Shown: positions 50,670 to 61,339, counted from the first letter of the stretch. The stretch: DNA of 64,000 bases from an uncultured Hyphomicrobiaceae bacterium (GCA_937931785.1 CALHAX010000001.1:1-64000), one strand, 5' to 3'. Program-made: numbers and translations. The notes: generated from the sequence alone by a model not told the origin.

Positions 50670-51788
50670 TCACACTGCGACGCGCAGATTGACAGTTAAT
50701 TCATTAAGCACGTCCGGCAATGCCACCTCCAGAAGATCCAGATGGGCGTCGGTTCCAGCGGAAATGCGGACGCAACGGTTTTGCGGTTCAACAAAAGGCA
50801 TGCGGATGAAAATACCGCGTTTGCCCAGACCGTCAACGATGCCCTTGGCAAACGCCGCATCCCGACCGCAATCAACGGCAACGAAGTTTGTGGCGGATGG
50901 CAAGGCTTTCAATCCGTTTTGCGTAGCGATCGCCCCGATCCGTTCCCGCGATGTGGCGACCTTTGCGACGACGTCGGCCAGGTAGTCCTGATCAGCCAAT
51001 GCAGCCATTGCACCAGCTTGTGCCATGCGGCTCATACCAAAATGGTTGCGAACTTTGTTAAATGCCAGAGCGATGCTTTCGTGCGCGATCCCGTAACCGA
51101 CACGGACCCCCGCCATGCCATAGGCTTTCGAGAAGGTGCGGAAGCGGATGAGGTTCTTGCGCGAGACGTCGATGGCGGGCGCCGTGCCCTCTGGGGCGAA
51201 TTCAACATAGGCTTCATCAAGGCAGAGCAAGCTTTTGTTTGGCATGTCGTCGATCAGGTCTTGCACGACGGTCGCCGGGTGCCAGCTCCCCATTGGATTG
51301 TCGGGGTTGGCGAAATAGACAAGCGGTGCGCGTTCCACCTTTGCGAGTGCAAGCAACGCGTGCGGGTCTTCCATATCGTTACGATACGGCACGGTGACCA
51401 ATTCACCGCCGAAACCGCTGACATGGAAATTGAACGTGGGGTACGCGCCAAGTGACGTCGCGACCTTTGTGCCCGGTTCAACCACCATGCGGACGAGCAA
51501 TCCGAGCAATCCGTCGACGCCTTCGCCAACCACAATGTTCTCCGGCGCCACGCCGTGATGCGCGGCAAGAGCCTGCTTCAGGTCGTGGTTTTCCGGATCA
51601 CCGTAACGCCAGGATCCTGCAACGGCATCCTGCATTGCCTTGATTGCTTTGGGTGAGGGACCAAAAACGCTTTCGTTCGCGCCGATCCGTGCAGCGAATG
51701 GTTGACCGTGCTGCCGCTCAAGTGTTTCCGGACCGACAAACGGAACATGTGCGGGCAGGCTCTCGATCAGCGGTGTGAACTGCGTCAT
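50670..51788 (-). CDS. Histidinol-phosphate aminotransferase-like PLP aminotransferase
   Basis: ANESVFGPSPKAIKAMQDA; NPDNPMGSW; LLCLDEAYVEF; FRTFSKAYGMAGVRVGYGIA. Confidence 0.9.
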   Translation of the reverse strand: MTQFTPLIESLPAHVPFVGPETLERQHGQPFAARIGANESVFGPSPKAIKAMQDAVAGSWRYGDPENHDLKQALAAHHGVAPENIVVGEGVDGLLGLLVRMVVEPGTKVATSLGAYPTFNFHVSGFGGELVTVPYRNDMEDPHALLALAKVERAPLVYFANPDNPMGSWHPATVVQDLIDDMPNKSLLCLDEAYVEFAPEGTAPAIDVSRKNLIRFRTFSKAYGMAGVRVGYGIAHESIALAFNKVRNHFGMSRMAQAGAMAALADQDYLADVVAKVATSRERIGAIATQNGLKALPSATNFVAVDCGRDAAFAKGIVDGLGKRGIFIRMPFVEPQNRCVRISAGTDAHLDLLEVALPDVLNELTVNLRVAV

Positions 51789-51992
51789 CTGCGGCGCTCC
51801 TCGGGACTGGCAATGGGTCGTTTTGGACGATGCACCGATCCGTCAAAGCGCATTTGGCGTGTTGTCGTCAACCAAGCCGTCCATTTTGACGAGGCCTTGA
51901 GTTGACCAAAGGGCCTGTGCCCTGCGACAAAGCGCCAGATCCCGAACCCTCAACCCGTTCGTTCCGCAACACCGCTCAAAGGCAGGTGCTCC

Positions 51993-53279
51993 ATGACGCT
52001 TCCCAAGAACCCGAATTTCGCAACGCTTGCTGTTCACGCCGGTGCGCAACCTGACCCAACCACGGGCGCGCGCGTGACGCCAATCTATCAGACGGCATCC
52101 TATGTGTTCGACGATGTTGAGCATGCGTCCGCACTGTTCAATCTGGAAGCGTTCGGCAATATCTATACGCGGATCAACAATCCGACACAGTCCGTACTCG
52201 AAGAGCGCGTGGCGGCACTTGAAGGCGGGACAGCAGCGCTGGCGGTGGCCTCCGGTCACGCGGCGCAGCAACTGGTGTTCCATACGCTGCTGGAGCCGGG
52301 CGACGAGTTCATCGCGGCACGCCAACTCTATGGCGGCTCGATCAACCAGTTCAATCACGCGTTCAAGAAATTCGACTGGCACGTCAAATGGGCGGATGGC
52401 ACGGATCCGTCGTCGTTCAAGAAGCTTGTGACCAAGAAGACCAAGGCGATCTTCATCGAGTCCATCGCCAATCCGGGCGGAATCGTGATGGACATCGCGG
52501 CCATTGCAAAGGTCGCCAAGTCTGCTGGCGTTCCGCTGATCGTCGACAACACGATGGCAACGCCATACCTGTGCCGACCCAAAGAGCATGGCGCAGATAT
52601 TATCGTTCAGTCGCTCACCAAATTCCTTGGCGGTCACGGCAACTCGGTCGGTGGCATTATTGTCGATTGCGGAACGTTCGACTGGATGAAGAGTGGAAAA
52701 TTCCCGACCTTGAGCGAGCCATGCCCGAGCTACAACGGCATGAAACTTGGCGAGACGTTCGGGAACTTCGCCTTTGCCATAGCGTGTCGTGTTCTGGGCT
52801 TGCGAGACCTCGGCCCTGCAATTTCTCCGATGAACGCTTTTTTGATCCTCACCGGGATCGAAACGCTGCCATTGCGCATGAACCAGCATTGCAAGAACGC
52901 CAAGGCCGTCGCGAAATTCCTCGACAAGCATCCGGATGTAGCATGGGTGAACTATGCCGGATTGAAGGACAGTCTCTACCATCATCTGGCAAACAAGTAC
53001 TGCCCGGAAGGGGCCGGTGCCGTGTTCACGTTCGGGCTGAAGGGGGGGTACGATGCCGGGGTTAATCTGGTGCGGAACGTGAACCTGTTCAGCCACCTCG
53101 CGAACATCGGCGATACGCGCTCACTGGTCATCCACCCCGCCTCGACAACGCACAGTCAGTTGACGCCCAAAGAACGGGCTGCAGCCGGCGCAGGTGATGA
53201 TGTCGTGCGGCTTTCGATCGGTCTGGAAGACAAGAACGATATCATCGCGGATTTGAAGCAGGCGATGAAGAAGGGCTGA
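51993..53279 (+). CDS. metY: O-acetylhomoserine aminocarboxypropyltransferase / Cys-Met metabolism PLP enzyme
   Basis: FATLAVHAGAQPDPTTGARVTPIYQTASYVF; SLTKFLGGHGNSVGGIIVD; SIGLEDKNDIIADL. Confidence 0.94.
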   Translation: MTLPKNPNFATLAVHAGAQPDPTTGARVTPIYQTASYVFDDVEHASALFNLEAFGNIYTRINNPTQSVLEERVAALEGGTAALAVASGHAAQQLVFHTLLEPGDEFIAARQLYGGSINQFNHAFKKFDWHVKWADGTDPSSFKKLVTKKTKAIFIESIANPGGIVMDIAAIAKVAKSAGVPLIVDNTMATPYLCRPKEHGADIIVQSLTKFLGGHGNSVGGIIVDCGTFDWMKSGKFPTLSEPCPSYNGMKLGETFGNFAFAIACRVLGLRDLGPAISPMNAFLILTGIETLPLRMNQHCKNAKAVAKFLDKHPDVAWVNYAGLKDSLYHHLANKYCPEGAGAVFTFGLKGGYDAGVNLVRNVNLFSHLANIGDTRSLVIHPASTTHSQLTPKERAAAGAGDDVVRLSIGLEDKNDIIADLKQAMKKG

Positions 53280-53344
53280 AACGCTCAATTAACGGACCCG
53301 AGCCCGTGCTAAGGTTTCGCTCTTCAGGATTCGGGCGGCGCACC

Positions 53345-54073
53345 ATGCAATGGACTGATGAAGGCATTGTAATCGCAGTGCGCCCGCATGGGGAAACGTC
53401 TGCGATCGTGGAAGTATTCACGCGCCAGCAAGGTCGCGCACTCGGGCTTGTCCGTGGCGGACGGTCACGGCGCATAAGACCGGTGCTGCAGGCGGGCAAT
53501 CATGTCGATGTAACGTGGAAAGCGCGGCTCGAGGAACATCTCGGGCAGATGACGCTGGAGTTACGCTGCGGTTACGCTGCACAGTCTCTGGACAGCCGAA
53601 TGGAGTTGGCGGGCCTGTCGTCGATGTGTTCGTTGCTGCGGTATCTGCCGGAACGCGACCCGCATCGCAATCTCTACGAGGTGACGCTCTTCGTTTTCAG
53701 TTTCTTCGATGATGTGGACGTCTGGCCTGCGCTGATGGCGCGTTGGGAACTGGAGCTGCTTGAAGAACTGGGGTTCGGGCTGGACTTGAAGACGTGTGCG
53801 GCAACAGGGGGAACGGAGGATCTGCGGTATGTCTCACCGAGGTCGGGATGCGCTGTGTCAGGAGAGGCCGGGGCACCCTATGCGGACAAGCTGCTTAAAT
53901 TGCCTGGTTTCCTGCAAGGCGGTGAAGACCGTCAGGCCACGGTCACCGATATTGTCGATGCGCTTGAATTGACCGGATATTTTCTCTCTCGTGATGTTGT
54001 GGAACCGCGTGGAGACGTTCTGCCTGAAACACGGGAGCGATTGCTGGGGTACTTGCGCAAGAAGATGATGTAG
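53345..54073 (+). CDS. recO: DNA repair protein RecO
   Basis: MQWTDEGIVIAVRPHGETSAIVEVFTRQQGRALGLVRGGRSRRIRPVLQAGNHVDVTWKARLEEHLG. Confidence 0.95.
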   Translation: MQWTDEGIVIAVRPHGETSAIVEVFTRQQGRALGLVRGGRSRRIRPVLQAGNHVDVTWKARLEEHLGQMTLELRCGYAAQSLDSRMELAGLSSMCSLLRYLPERDPHRNLYEVTLFVFSFFDDVDVWPALMARWELELLEELGFGLDLKTCAATGGTEDLRYVSPRSGCAVSGEAGAPYADKLLKLPGFLQGGEDRQATVTDIVDALELTGYFLSRDVVEPRGDVLPETRERLLGYLRKKMM

Positions 54074-54109
54074 GGCAGTGAAGAAAAATTCCTCAACCTC
54101 GTGCAAACT

Positions 54110-55486
54110 TCAGGGTGATCGTGCTGTGAGGATCATGAAGCGTCCAGCAAGAAGGCTGCCTGTGACCGTCAACCCAACGGCCATGCCCCACCATAATCCG
54201 TCGACACCGAACCCGGCGGGGAAAGCCAGCACCCACCCGCCAGCAATACCGAAGAGCCAATAGCCAATTCCGGCAAACCACATCGGCACAACCGTGTCCC
54301 GCAGGCCGCGCAGCGCCAGGGCCGCCATCACCTGCAACCCGTCAAACACCTGAAAGAATGCGGCAAGGATCAGCAGCCGTGTCGTCAGTGTCAGCACGTC
54401 GTTGAAACCGGGATCGTCGGGGCTGAGAAAAGTCTCGACCAGCAACCGCGGGAAAGTGATGGGAATGACAGCGAGTACAATCAACAACACGATGCCCATG
54501 GTGAATGTCAGGATACCGGCTTGTCGGGCTGACGACATGCTCCCACGCCCGATACTGTAGGCGATGCGCACCATCCCGGCTTCTGCAAGACCGTGCGCCA
54601 TGACAAATGCAATGCCAATCCACGCAATCATGACCTGATACGCGGCAAGAGGAACAGGTCCCAGCAAGCCGGAAAAGATCGAAACGGCCGCAAAGAGACT
54701 GGCTTCAAGAATAACAATCCCCACGACGGGCAGTCCGAGGCGAATGATCTCGCCACAAATCGTGCGGTCGACCCTCAGTCGCCCCAGAAAAAGTCCATAA
54801 CCGCGCAGCGTGGGTGTGACATAGGTATAGGTCACAAGCGCGAGCAACATGAACACGGAGACAATGGTTTTGGCCCACCCAGCGCCGGCGACACCAAGTT
54901 CGGGCAAACCGTAAACACCTTCCACCAGCCCGCGACACAGGACATAGTTCAGTGCGACGGCCGCGAGCGTAATCACAAGGACAGCCCCTGTCTTTGCGAG
55001 CGAGGCGACGAATGTGCGAAGGGTGAAAAACCAAAGCACCGGCAAAATTGCAAAGGATACCGGCTGCAGGTAGGCGGCCATGGGGTCGATGATGACATCG
55101 CTTTGGCCTGTCAGGGCCAGGATCTTGTCCAGGTGCCACACGAGCAGAGTTGCGGGCACGCCAAGTGCGGTGGCAATGAGAAGGCCCTGGCGCGCAGCCA
55201 TACCAGCATCAGTCTTGCGACCACCTCCCTCAGCTTGCGCCACCAGAACCCCGGTGACGGAAAGCAAACCCACCAGAATGACAATGACCTCATGCGTCAT
55301 ATCACTGGCCAGACCGATGCTCGCGAGTTGCTCATAGCCGAGCTTGCCAACAATGGCCTTGCTCGTCAGGGCCATTACGAACTCGGAGAGATAGGCGGCA
55401 ACAAGCGGGCCGGCGATCGTCAGCAGCATGCGGGTTTCAGCCGCCCTGGTCGGTGTTGGCGGCGTGGCGACTGGCGTGCTGGTCAT
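54110..55486 (-). CDS. MATE family efflux transporter
   Basis: About 12 TM; GPLVAAYLSEFVMALTSKAIVGKLG; LAYIL-type MATE pattern. Confidence 0.92.
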   Translation of the reverse strand: MTSTPVATPPTPTRAAETRMLLTIAGPLVAAYLSEFVMALTSKAIVGKLGYEQLASIGLASDMTHEVIVILVGLLSVTGVLVAQAEGGGRKTDAGMAARQGLLIATALGVPATLLVWHLDKILALTGQSDVIIDPMAAYLQPVSFAILPVLWFFTLRTFVASLAKTGAVLVITLAAVALNYVLCRGLVEGVYGLPELGVAGAGWAKTIVSVFMLLALVTYTYVTPTLRGYGLFLGRLRVDRTICGEIIRLGLPVVGIVILEASLFAAVSIFSGLLGPVPLAAYQVMIAWIGIAFVMAHGLAEAGMVRIAYSIGRGSMSSARQAGILTFTMGIVLLIVLAVIPITFPRLLVETFLSPDDPGFNDVLTLTTRLLILAAFFQVFDGLQVMAALALRGLRDTVVPMWFAGIGYWLFGIAGGWVLAFPAGFGVDGLWWGMAVGLTVTGSLLAGRFMILTARSP

Positions 55487-55593
55487 GTTGTTTACTTTGG
55501 GCCGCCGCAAACGACGGAAGGACTGAAGAAGAAGTGCAGGATGGTCGAAGCACGTTCAATCAACAAATGAAAACGCGTTACAGTCACAGGCTT

Positions 55594-56934
55594 TCATGCG
55601 GTGCTTTGGTCAAACGTATCCCGAACAAGTGGTGCTCTGGCTTCAAGTGTGTCTGTCAGAGCCATTCTGAAACGATCAAGATCGTCGTTCGTCATGGGAA
55701 GGGACATGTTCATCATGCCACGTCGCGCGTAAAACTGGCCGCGTTCCATCATGTCCAGGTGGATCAGTTCATGCAAACCCGATGGCGTTCGGGCAGAATC
55801 AGGCGGTGCGGATGGCGTATCTTGCGCGAAATGAAGTGCCATCATCGATCCGAGTCCCGTAATCTGAACGGGCAAATCAAGCGCGTCGATTTCGGCCTTG
55901 AGGGTACTGCGGAAGGCATTGCCGCGATTAAAGAACGTGTCTGCAACCTGTGGAGTGAAAACCTGCTCCAACCCGGTGTGTCCTGCCGTCATGGTCAGGA
56001 TATTGTTGTTGAACGTTCCGGCATGTCCCCAGGCGTCCGCACGTTCCGGGTCAAAGCGATCCATGATATCCGCGCGACCGCCAAAAGCACCAAATGTCAG
56101 ACCGCCGCCAAGATATTTTCCAAAAGTCGCAAGATCTGGCTTGATCTGATGGTGTCCCTGCAACCCGCCTGCTGTGAGACGCGAGGTCATGACTTCGTCG
56201 AAAATCAGCATTGCGCCAGTCGCCTGCGTGGCATCTCGGAGCGCCTGCAGGAATTCATGAGTTCCGGGAATAGCGCCTCCGGCACCGACCATCGGCTCCA
56301 CCAGAACGGCGGCGAGCGTATCGCCCAACTCATGGATTTTCTCCACCACCTCGGTTGCATTGTTATACGTCGCGCGGTGAATCGGAAATGGGAGATTAAG
56401 CGGACTGTCGCCAGAAAACGTCAATACACCGCCGTGGTAAGAGCGGTCCATGACCAGAATGTCTGTTCGGCCCGTGAAGGCGCGTGCGGCGGACAAGGAC
56501 AATATATTGGCTTCCGTACCTGAATTGCAGAATCGCAACCGTTCGATGGCAAGGAAGCGGTCGCACATCAGTTGCGCAAACTTGGCATCCACGGCGTTGG
56601 GGCCACCGAGGGTCAATCCGTTTTGCAAGGCGTGCGTGACCGCATCCTCGATAATCGGGTTGCTGTGTCCGTAAAGCCCCGCCGTGTACTCGCCCAGAAA
56701 ATCTGCATACGTGTGGCCGTCGACATCCCAAATGCGCGCGCCTGCGCCTTTGGCCACCGTGAACGGATAAGGTCCGAAGTGTAGAACGGAGCGCGTATTC
56801 CCACCGGGCATGACGGCTTTCGCCGCCTCAAAACACGCCTGCGATTTCGGACGGGCTGCAACATAACTGGACCGTGCGTCACACAGCGCCGTCTCCAGAT
56901 CCAGGTTTCTGTTTGCCGTTGTCGTCCCGGTCAT
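55594..56934 (-). CDS. Class III PLP aminotransferase (GSA aminomutase-like)
   Basis: GGNTRSVLHFGPYPFTVAKGAGARIWDVDGHTYADFLGEYTAGLYGHSNP; LIFDEVMTSRLTAGGLQGHHQIKPDLATFGKYLGGGLTFGAFGG. Confidence 0.9.
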   Translation of the reverse strand: MTGTTTANRNLDLETALCDARSSYVAARPKSQACFEAAKAVMPGGNTRSVLHFGPYPFTVAKGAGARIWDVDGHTYADFLGEYTAGLYGHSNPIIEDAVTHALQNGLTLGGPNAVDAKFAQLMCDRFLAIERLRFCNSGTEANILSLSAARAFTGRTDILVMDRSYHGGVLTFSGDSPLNLPFPIHRATYNNATEVVEKIHELGDTLAAVLVEPMVGAGGAIPGTHEFLQALRDATQATGAMLIFDEVMTSRLTAGGLQGHHQIKPDLATFGKYLGGGLTFGAFGGRADIMDRFDPERADAWGHAGTFNNNILTMTAGHTGLEQVFTPQVADTFFNRGNAFRSTLKAEIDALDLPVQITGLGSMMALHFAQDTPSAPPDSARTPSGLHELIHLDMMERGQFYARRGMMNMSLPMTNDDLDRFRMALTDTLEARAPLVRDTFDQSTA

Positions 56935-56946
56935 GACAAGTTCCTC

Positions 56947-57906
56947 TTAAGCCGTTCGGGATCGATCGATGGCGGCAGCAATGACGCAGGTCAGCTCGAA
57001 CATCAGGTTCGCTGCAGTCACCGAAGTAATTCCCGTCGGATCATAACACGGCGCAACCTCGCAGATATCGGCACCAATCACGTCCACCCCCATCAACGAA
57101 CGCAGAATGACCTGCGTATCACGCGGCGTGATACCTCCAATCTCCGGCACGGCGGTTCCGGGACAAAACGACGGATCCAGCCCATCGATGTCGATTGTCA
57201 CATAGGTTGGTCCGGTGCCGAGCGTGGTTTTTATCTTTTCGATGGCCGCGGCGCGCCCCATCTCCTCGTAGTCATCGAAAGGCATCATCGTGAAGCCGTG
57301 ATCGTAACCGAACTGAATGTCGTCAGGAACGAATCGTGATCCCCGCAAGCCCAACTGGACGGTGCGCTTGGGATCAATCAGGTTTTCTTCAGTTGCGCGG
57401 CGCATGAACGTTGCATGATTGATTTTTGTTCCGCACATTTCGTCGAGAACATCGGCATGGCTGTCGATCTGAAGAATTCCGACAGGGCCATCCTTGGCGA
57501 GTGCACGCAAGATCGGTGTCGGGATCGTGTGATCCCCACCAATCGCGACAGGGCGAATGTCGAGCGTTTTCAGGTTTGCAAAAAAGTCCTCGATTTGCTG
57601 GATCGACGCATCGAAATTTAACGGATTGATGGGCGCGTCACCAATGTCCGCAATGTTGCACAACTTGTAGGGTTCCACGTTGGTGGTTGGGTGCGCCATT
57701 CGGATGAGGCGGCTGGCCTGACGCACGGCACCGGGGGCCTCGCGCGGACCCGAGCGGTAGTTGAGACCGATATCGAACGGCACGCCAACAAGCCCGATGT
57801 CGATCTCGTCACACGCGTCGATCCGTTTTGTGCGCATGAAGGTCGCTACATCTGCAAAGCGCGGAACATTAGCGGCATCAACAGGCTGGTATTTTGCATC
57901 GACCAT
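56947..57906 (-). CDS. Ureohydrolase (agmatinase/arginase family)
   Basis: IGGDHTIPTPILRAL; IDSHADVLDEM; YVTIDIDGLDPSFCPGTAVPEIGG metal-binding motifs. Confidence 0.93.
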   Translation of the reverse strand: MVDAKYQPVDAANVPRFADVATFMRTKRIDACDEIDIGLVGVPFDIGLNYRSGPREAPGAVRQASRLIRMAHPTTNVEPYKLCNIADIGDAPINPLNFDASIQQIEDFFANLKTLDIRPVAIGGDHTIPTPILRALAKDGPVGILQIDSHADVLDEMCGTKINHATFMRRATEENLIDPKRTVQLGLRGSRFVPDDIQFGYDHGFTMMPFDDYEEMGRAAAIEKIKTTLGTGPTYVTIDIDGLDPSFCPGTAVPEIGGITPRDTQVILRSLMGVDVIGADICEVAPCYDPTGITSVTAANLMFELTCVIAAAIDRSRTA

Positions 57907-57924
57907 TTTTCACTCTCTCATTCT

Positions 57925-58713
57925 TCAAAGTGGAGCACCAACAGTGAGGTGCGTGCCTGCATCGATCACCAGGAGCTGACCGGTAATGGACCGCCCGCCA
58001 AGCGCAAACCAGAGCGCGGCCTCGGCCACCTCCTCCGGCAGGACGATACGATTCAACGGGGCAATATCCGCAGATTTCCGCTTGAAATCGGCCAGGTCAT
58101 CTGCCGACAGTTTTGGAGCCATCCAGTCCGTATCAACAAATCCAGGGCAAACGGCGTTAACGCGGATGTCTGGCGCAAGGGACCGCGCCAACGACAAGGT
58201 GAGCGTGTTCAGTGCACCCTTCGATGCGGCATACGCCATCGAAGACCCGATTCCGGAGAACCCGGAATGGGAGGAAATGTTAACGATGGATCCACGTGAT
58301 TGCCCGAGTGCCGATGTTGCTGCTCGTGTCATCTGATAGGCACCAGTCACATTCACGGAAAAAATTTCCGCAAAATCTGCAGCTGTCAAAGCTTCCAGAT
58401 CGCCAGTGTCCGCAAATCGTGTCATTCCTGCATTGTTGATCAGGATGTCCAGTCGGCCCCAGCGCTCTGTCACGGCTTCGGCGATCGCGCGGCAATCTTT
58501 ATCGTTCGAAATATCCCCCTGGAGGACTAGCGCGGCGGCGGCGTAAGATCTGCATATCTCCGCAACCTCCTCGGCACCTGATTTATTGTGATTGAAATTG
58601 ATAGCCACATTGCACCCCGCCTGCGCCAATGCACATGCCGTCGCCGCGCCAATGCCAGACGATGCGCCTGTTACCAGGGCGACGCGCCTGCCGGTGGATG
58701 ACTGCGGTGTCAC
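57925..58713 (-). CDS. SDR family oxidoreductase
   Basis: VALVTGASSGIGAATACALAQAG; LDILINNAGMTRF; SSMAYAASKGALNTLTLSLARSLAPDIRVNAVCPGFVDTDW. Confidence 0.93.
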   Translation of the reverse strand: MTPQSSTGRRVALVTGASSGIGAATACALAQAGCNVAINFNHNKSGAEEVAEICRSYAAAALVLQGDISNDKDCRAIAEAVTERWGRLDILINNAGMTRFADTGDLEALTAADFAEIFSVNVTGAYQMTRAATSALGQSRGSIVNISSHSGFSGIGSSMAYAASKGALNTLTLSLARSLAPDIRVNAVCPGFVDTDWMAPKLSADDLADFKRKSADIAPLNRIVLPEEVAEAALWFALGGRSITGQLLVIDAGTHLTVGAPL

Positions 58714-60089
58714 GAAGCTACCTCAAGCGCCATGTGCACCAATCCGGCGGCAGTCAGATCGGTCAACGTTGCATCCAGGCGTTCGGCAAGCTCATCGCAT
58801 TCCTGTTCGGTAATCGTCAGCGGCGGTGCCACCATGAACCAGTCGCCATTACGGCCATTCGCTGTTCGTCGCGAGTAGATGATAAGGCCGTGCTGCAGAC
58901 CAAAGGCGCGAACCTGCTCTGTCGGGAGAAAATCTCCGGGATAGGATGTTTTGGAATTTCGATCCGCGACAAGCTCTACGGCCATCAGCAATCCATCGCC
59001 ACGAATGTCGCCAATGCACGCATGCTTTTCTGCGAGACTGTCGAGGAGCCGTCTCAGATACGCGCCACGTTCGCGTGCGGCATCAAACAGATTATCGCGA
59101 TCATATTCATCGAGTACTGCGAGCGCGGTGGCGCAGGTGATCGGATTGGCATTGTACGTGTGCGAGAAGTTGAAGCCCGTCAGGTCGGACAGGTGATCCA
59201 CCATGTTTGCGGGGGCGAGCATCGCCCCGAGTGGCGCGTAACCGGCCGCCAGTCCCTTGGCGAGTACAACGAGATCAGCTTGTGCATCCGGGTATCGATG
59301 ACTGGCCAGGAATTGTCCGGTGCGTCCCGCACCGCAAAGAATCTCATCATAGACAAGGAAGATGCCATGACGGGTGCAGATGTCTCGTATGCGGTTGGCG
59401 TAATCTTCCTCCATCGGCATGGCCCCTGTTGCGAGACCACCGATGGGCTCGACGACAAACGCCAACACATTGTCCGCCCCAAGCTCCGTGATCTTTTGAT
59501 CCAGGGCGTCAGCGCACGACATCCGCCACGTTTGAGACGTATGATTGTCGGGCACGCGATACTGGAAGGGAGCCGGAATGTGCTCTGCAGGGATCGCAAA
59601 TCCGTCGATGAACGTATCGAGGTCGTCGTCACCCGTGATCCCCAGCATCGCAATTGTGCCGCCGTGATAGGACGGCATAAGTGTGATGATTTTCCGCTTC
59701 TCGGGTCGACCGGTCGCCACAACGTATTGACGCAGAAACTTGATCGCGATTTCCATCGCTTCCGAACCGCCTGAGGCGAGACACACACGTTCGTATCCCG
59801 GACCCGCCAGACGCGAGATGCGTGTCACCAGATCGATGTTGGGCTGATGCCGCGATACGCGCGAATAAGCAAAGTCCATCGTCTCGGCCTGTTGTGCCAT
59901 GGCTGCGGCCACGCGTTTGTTGCCATGCCCGATGTTGCTGACGACGGGGCCGGAAGATACGTCGATGTAGTCTGTCCCCTCATCATCCCACATGCGAACA
60001 CCTTCGGCGCGCACAATGAGAGGCAGCGGAACGGCATTGGACCGGGCGTAGAATACGTCCTGTGACAGAGGGCGTGTGTCATGCGTCAT
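58710..60089 (-). CDS. Class III (omega) PLP aminotransferase
   Basis: MWDDEGTDYIDVSSGPVVSNIGHGN; FLVYDEILCGAGRTGQFLASHRYPDAQADLVVLAKGLAAGYAPLGAML. Confidence 0.92.
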   Translation of the reverse strand: MTHDTRPLSQDVFYARSNAVPLPLIVRAEGVRMWDDEGTDYIDVSSGPVVSNIGHGNKRVAAAMAQQAETMDFAYSRVSRHQPNIDLVTRISRLAGPGYERVCLASGGSEAMEIAIKFLRQYVVATGRPEKRKIITLMPSYHGGTIAMLGITGDDDLDTFIDGFAIPAEHIPAPFQYRVPDNHTSQTWRMSCADALDQKITELGADNVLAFVVEPIGGLATGAMPMEEDYANRIRDICTRHGIFLVYDEILCGAGRTGQFLASHRYPDAQADLVVLAKGLAAGYAPLGAMLAPANMVDHLSDLTGFNFSHTYNANPITCATALAVLDEYDRDNLFDAARERGAYLRRLLDSLAEKHACIGDIRGDGLLMAVELVADRNSKTSYPGDFLPTEQVRAFGLQHGLIIYSRRTANGRNGDWFMVAPPLTITEQECDELAERLDATLTDLTAAGLVHMALEVAS

Positions 60090-61339
60090 TGCGAAATTCC
60101 AAAATCGATCTTGCCATTGGCAGCGGCGAGAAGTGTCGTCGCCAACACCTGCGCACCTGTAGCTACATGTTCCGGTTCTGCGTGTTCCGCTTCATTGTGA
60201 CTGATGCCTTCGCGGCATGGAATGAAAATCATTGCGGTTGGCAGGAACCGGGCAATATTGCAGGCATCGTGACCCGCGCCGGTATACATCCGCCGCCACG
60301 GTTTTCCTGATGCGACGGCAGCCGCCTGCACGGCGTCTGCAAGAGGTTGACTGAATGGCATCGGTGGAATGTAGGTGCGTGCCTTCAGGTCCAGATTGAG
60401 TCCCATCTCCTCCGCAATGGTACTTGCGCGTTCTCGAAACATCACATCCATTTCGGACAGGACAGCGTCATTTGGGTGCCGCAGGTCACTGGAGAACACG
60501 ACCCGTCCTGGAATGGTGTTCGGGGAATTCGGGAACACATCGACCCGTCCCACGGTGCCGCATCCCGGCGGATGGTCGCGGGCGATCTGGTCCACTTCCA
60601 GTGCAATTCGGCTCATCCCCATCAGGGCATCCCGGCGCGCAGCCATAGGTGTCGGGCCAGCGTGGGCTTCCTGTCCGGTCAAAGTCAGATCATACCAGTG
60701 CTGCCCCTGCGTCGCATCGACGATACCGACATATTCACCAGCCTGTTCCAGGACTGGCCCCTGTTCGATGTGGGCTTCCAGGTAGCAGGCAACGGGATAA
60801 TCTCCCATCAGTTCGGTCTGCCCGCTATAACCAATCCGTTCCAGGCCTTCCTGTATTGTCCAGCCTTCACGATCTTCCCGCATATCGAGTGCATCTTGAA
60901 GCGGAAGCAAACCCGTCCAGACAGCCGATCCAATCATCGGTTGGAAAAGACAACCTTCTTCGTTTGTCCAGTTGACGACTTCAATCGGGGCGTCCGTTTC
61001 GATCGCATTGTCGTTGAGCGCCCGGATCACTTCGAGTGCACCAAGCACACCGAACGCGCCATCGAATTTCCCGCCCGTCGGTTGCGAGTCCAGATGACTT
61101 CCCGCCATGACAACAGGGGCTTGCGGGTTTTTCCCGGGACGGCGTGCAAACATGTTTCCGAACCGGTCCGTGCGAACGGGACATCCAGCATCTTCCGCCC
61201 AGGTCTTGAAGAGGTCGCGCGCTTGGGCGTCGAGATCGGAAAAGGCAATTCGGTTGACGCCCCCCTTCGCGGTTGCACCAATCTTCGCCATCTCCATCAG
61301 GCTGCCCCACAAACGTTCACCATTGATTGAGACGGTCAT
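60086..61339 (-). CDS. M20 Zn-dependent amidase/hydantoinase/carbamoylase family hydrolase
   Basis: VVMAGSHLDSQPTGGKFDGAFGVLGALEVIRAL; NEEGCLFQPMIGS; AHIEQGPVLE; GAGHDACNIARFLPTAMIFIPCREGISHNEAE. Confidence 0.93.
   Translation of the reverse strand: MTVSINGERLWGSLMEMAKIGATAKGGVNRIAFSDLDAQARDLFKTWAEDAGCPVRTDRFGNMFARRPGKNPQAPVVMAGSHLDSQPTGGKFDGAFGVLGALEVIRALNDNAIETDAPIEVVNWTNEEGCLFQPMIGSAVWTGLLPLQDALDMREDREGWTIQEGLERIGYSGQTELMGDYPVACYLEAHIEQGPVLEQAGEYVGIVDATQGQHWYDLTLTGQEAHAGPTPMAARRDALMGMSRIALEVDQIARDHPPGCGTVGRVDVFPNSPNTIPGRVVFSSDLRHPNDAVLSEMDVMFRERASTIAEEMGLNLDLKARTYIPPMPFSQPLADAVQAAAVASGKPWRRMYTGAGHDACNIARFLPTAMIFIPCREGISHNEAEHAEPEHVATGAQVLATTLLAAANGKIDFGISQ

Noticed and set aside
51789-51992. 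SAM-II or SAM/SAH riboswitch upstream of metY
   Set aside because: Looked for the conserved SAM-II core (GCTAAA) and SAM/SAH motifs; none found by eye.
51843-53096. 417 aa minus-strand ORF antisense to metY
   Set aside because: Shadow ORF of a confidently identified PLP enzyme.
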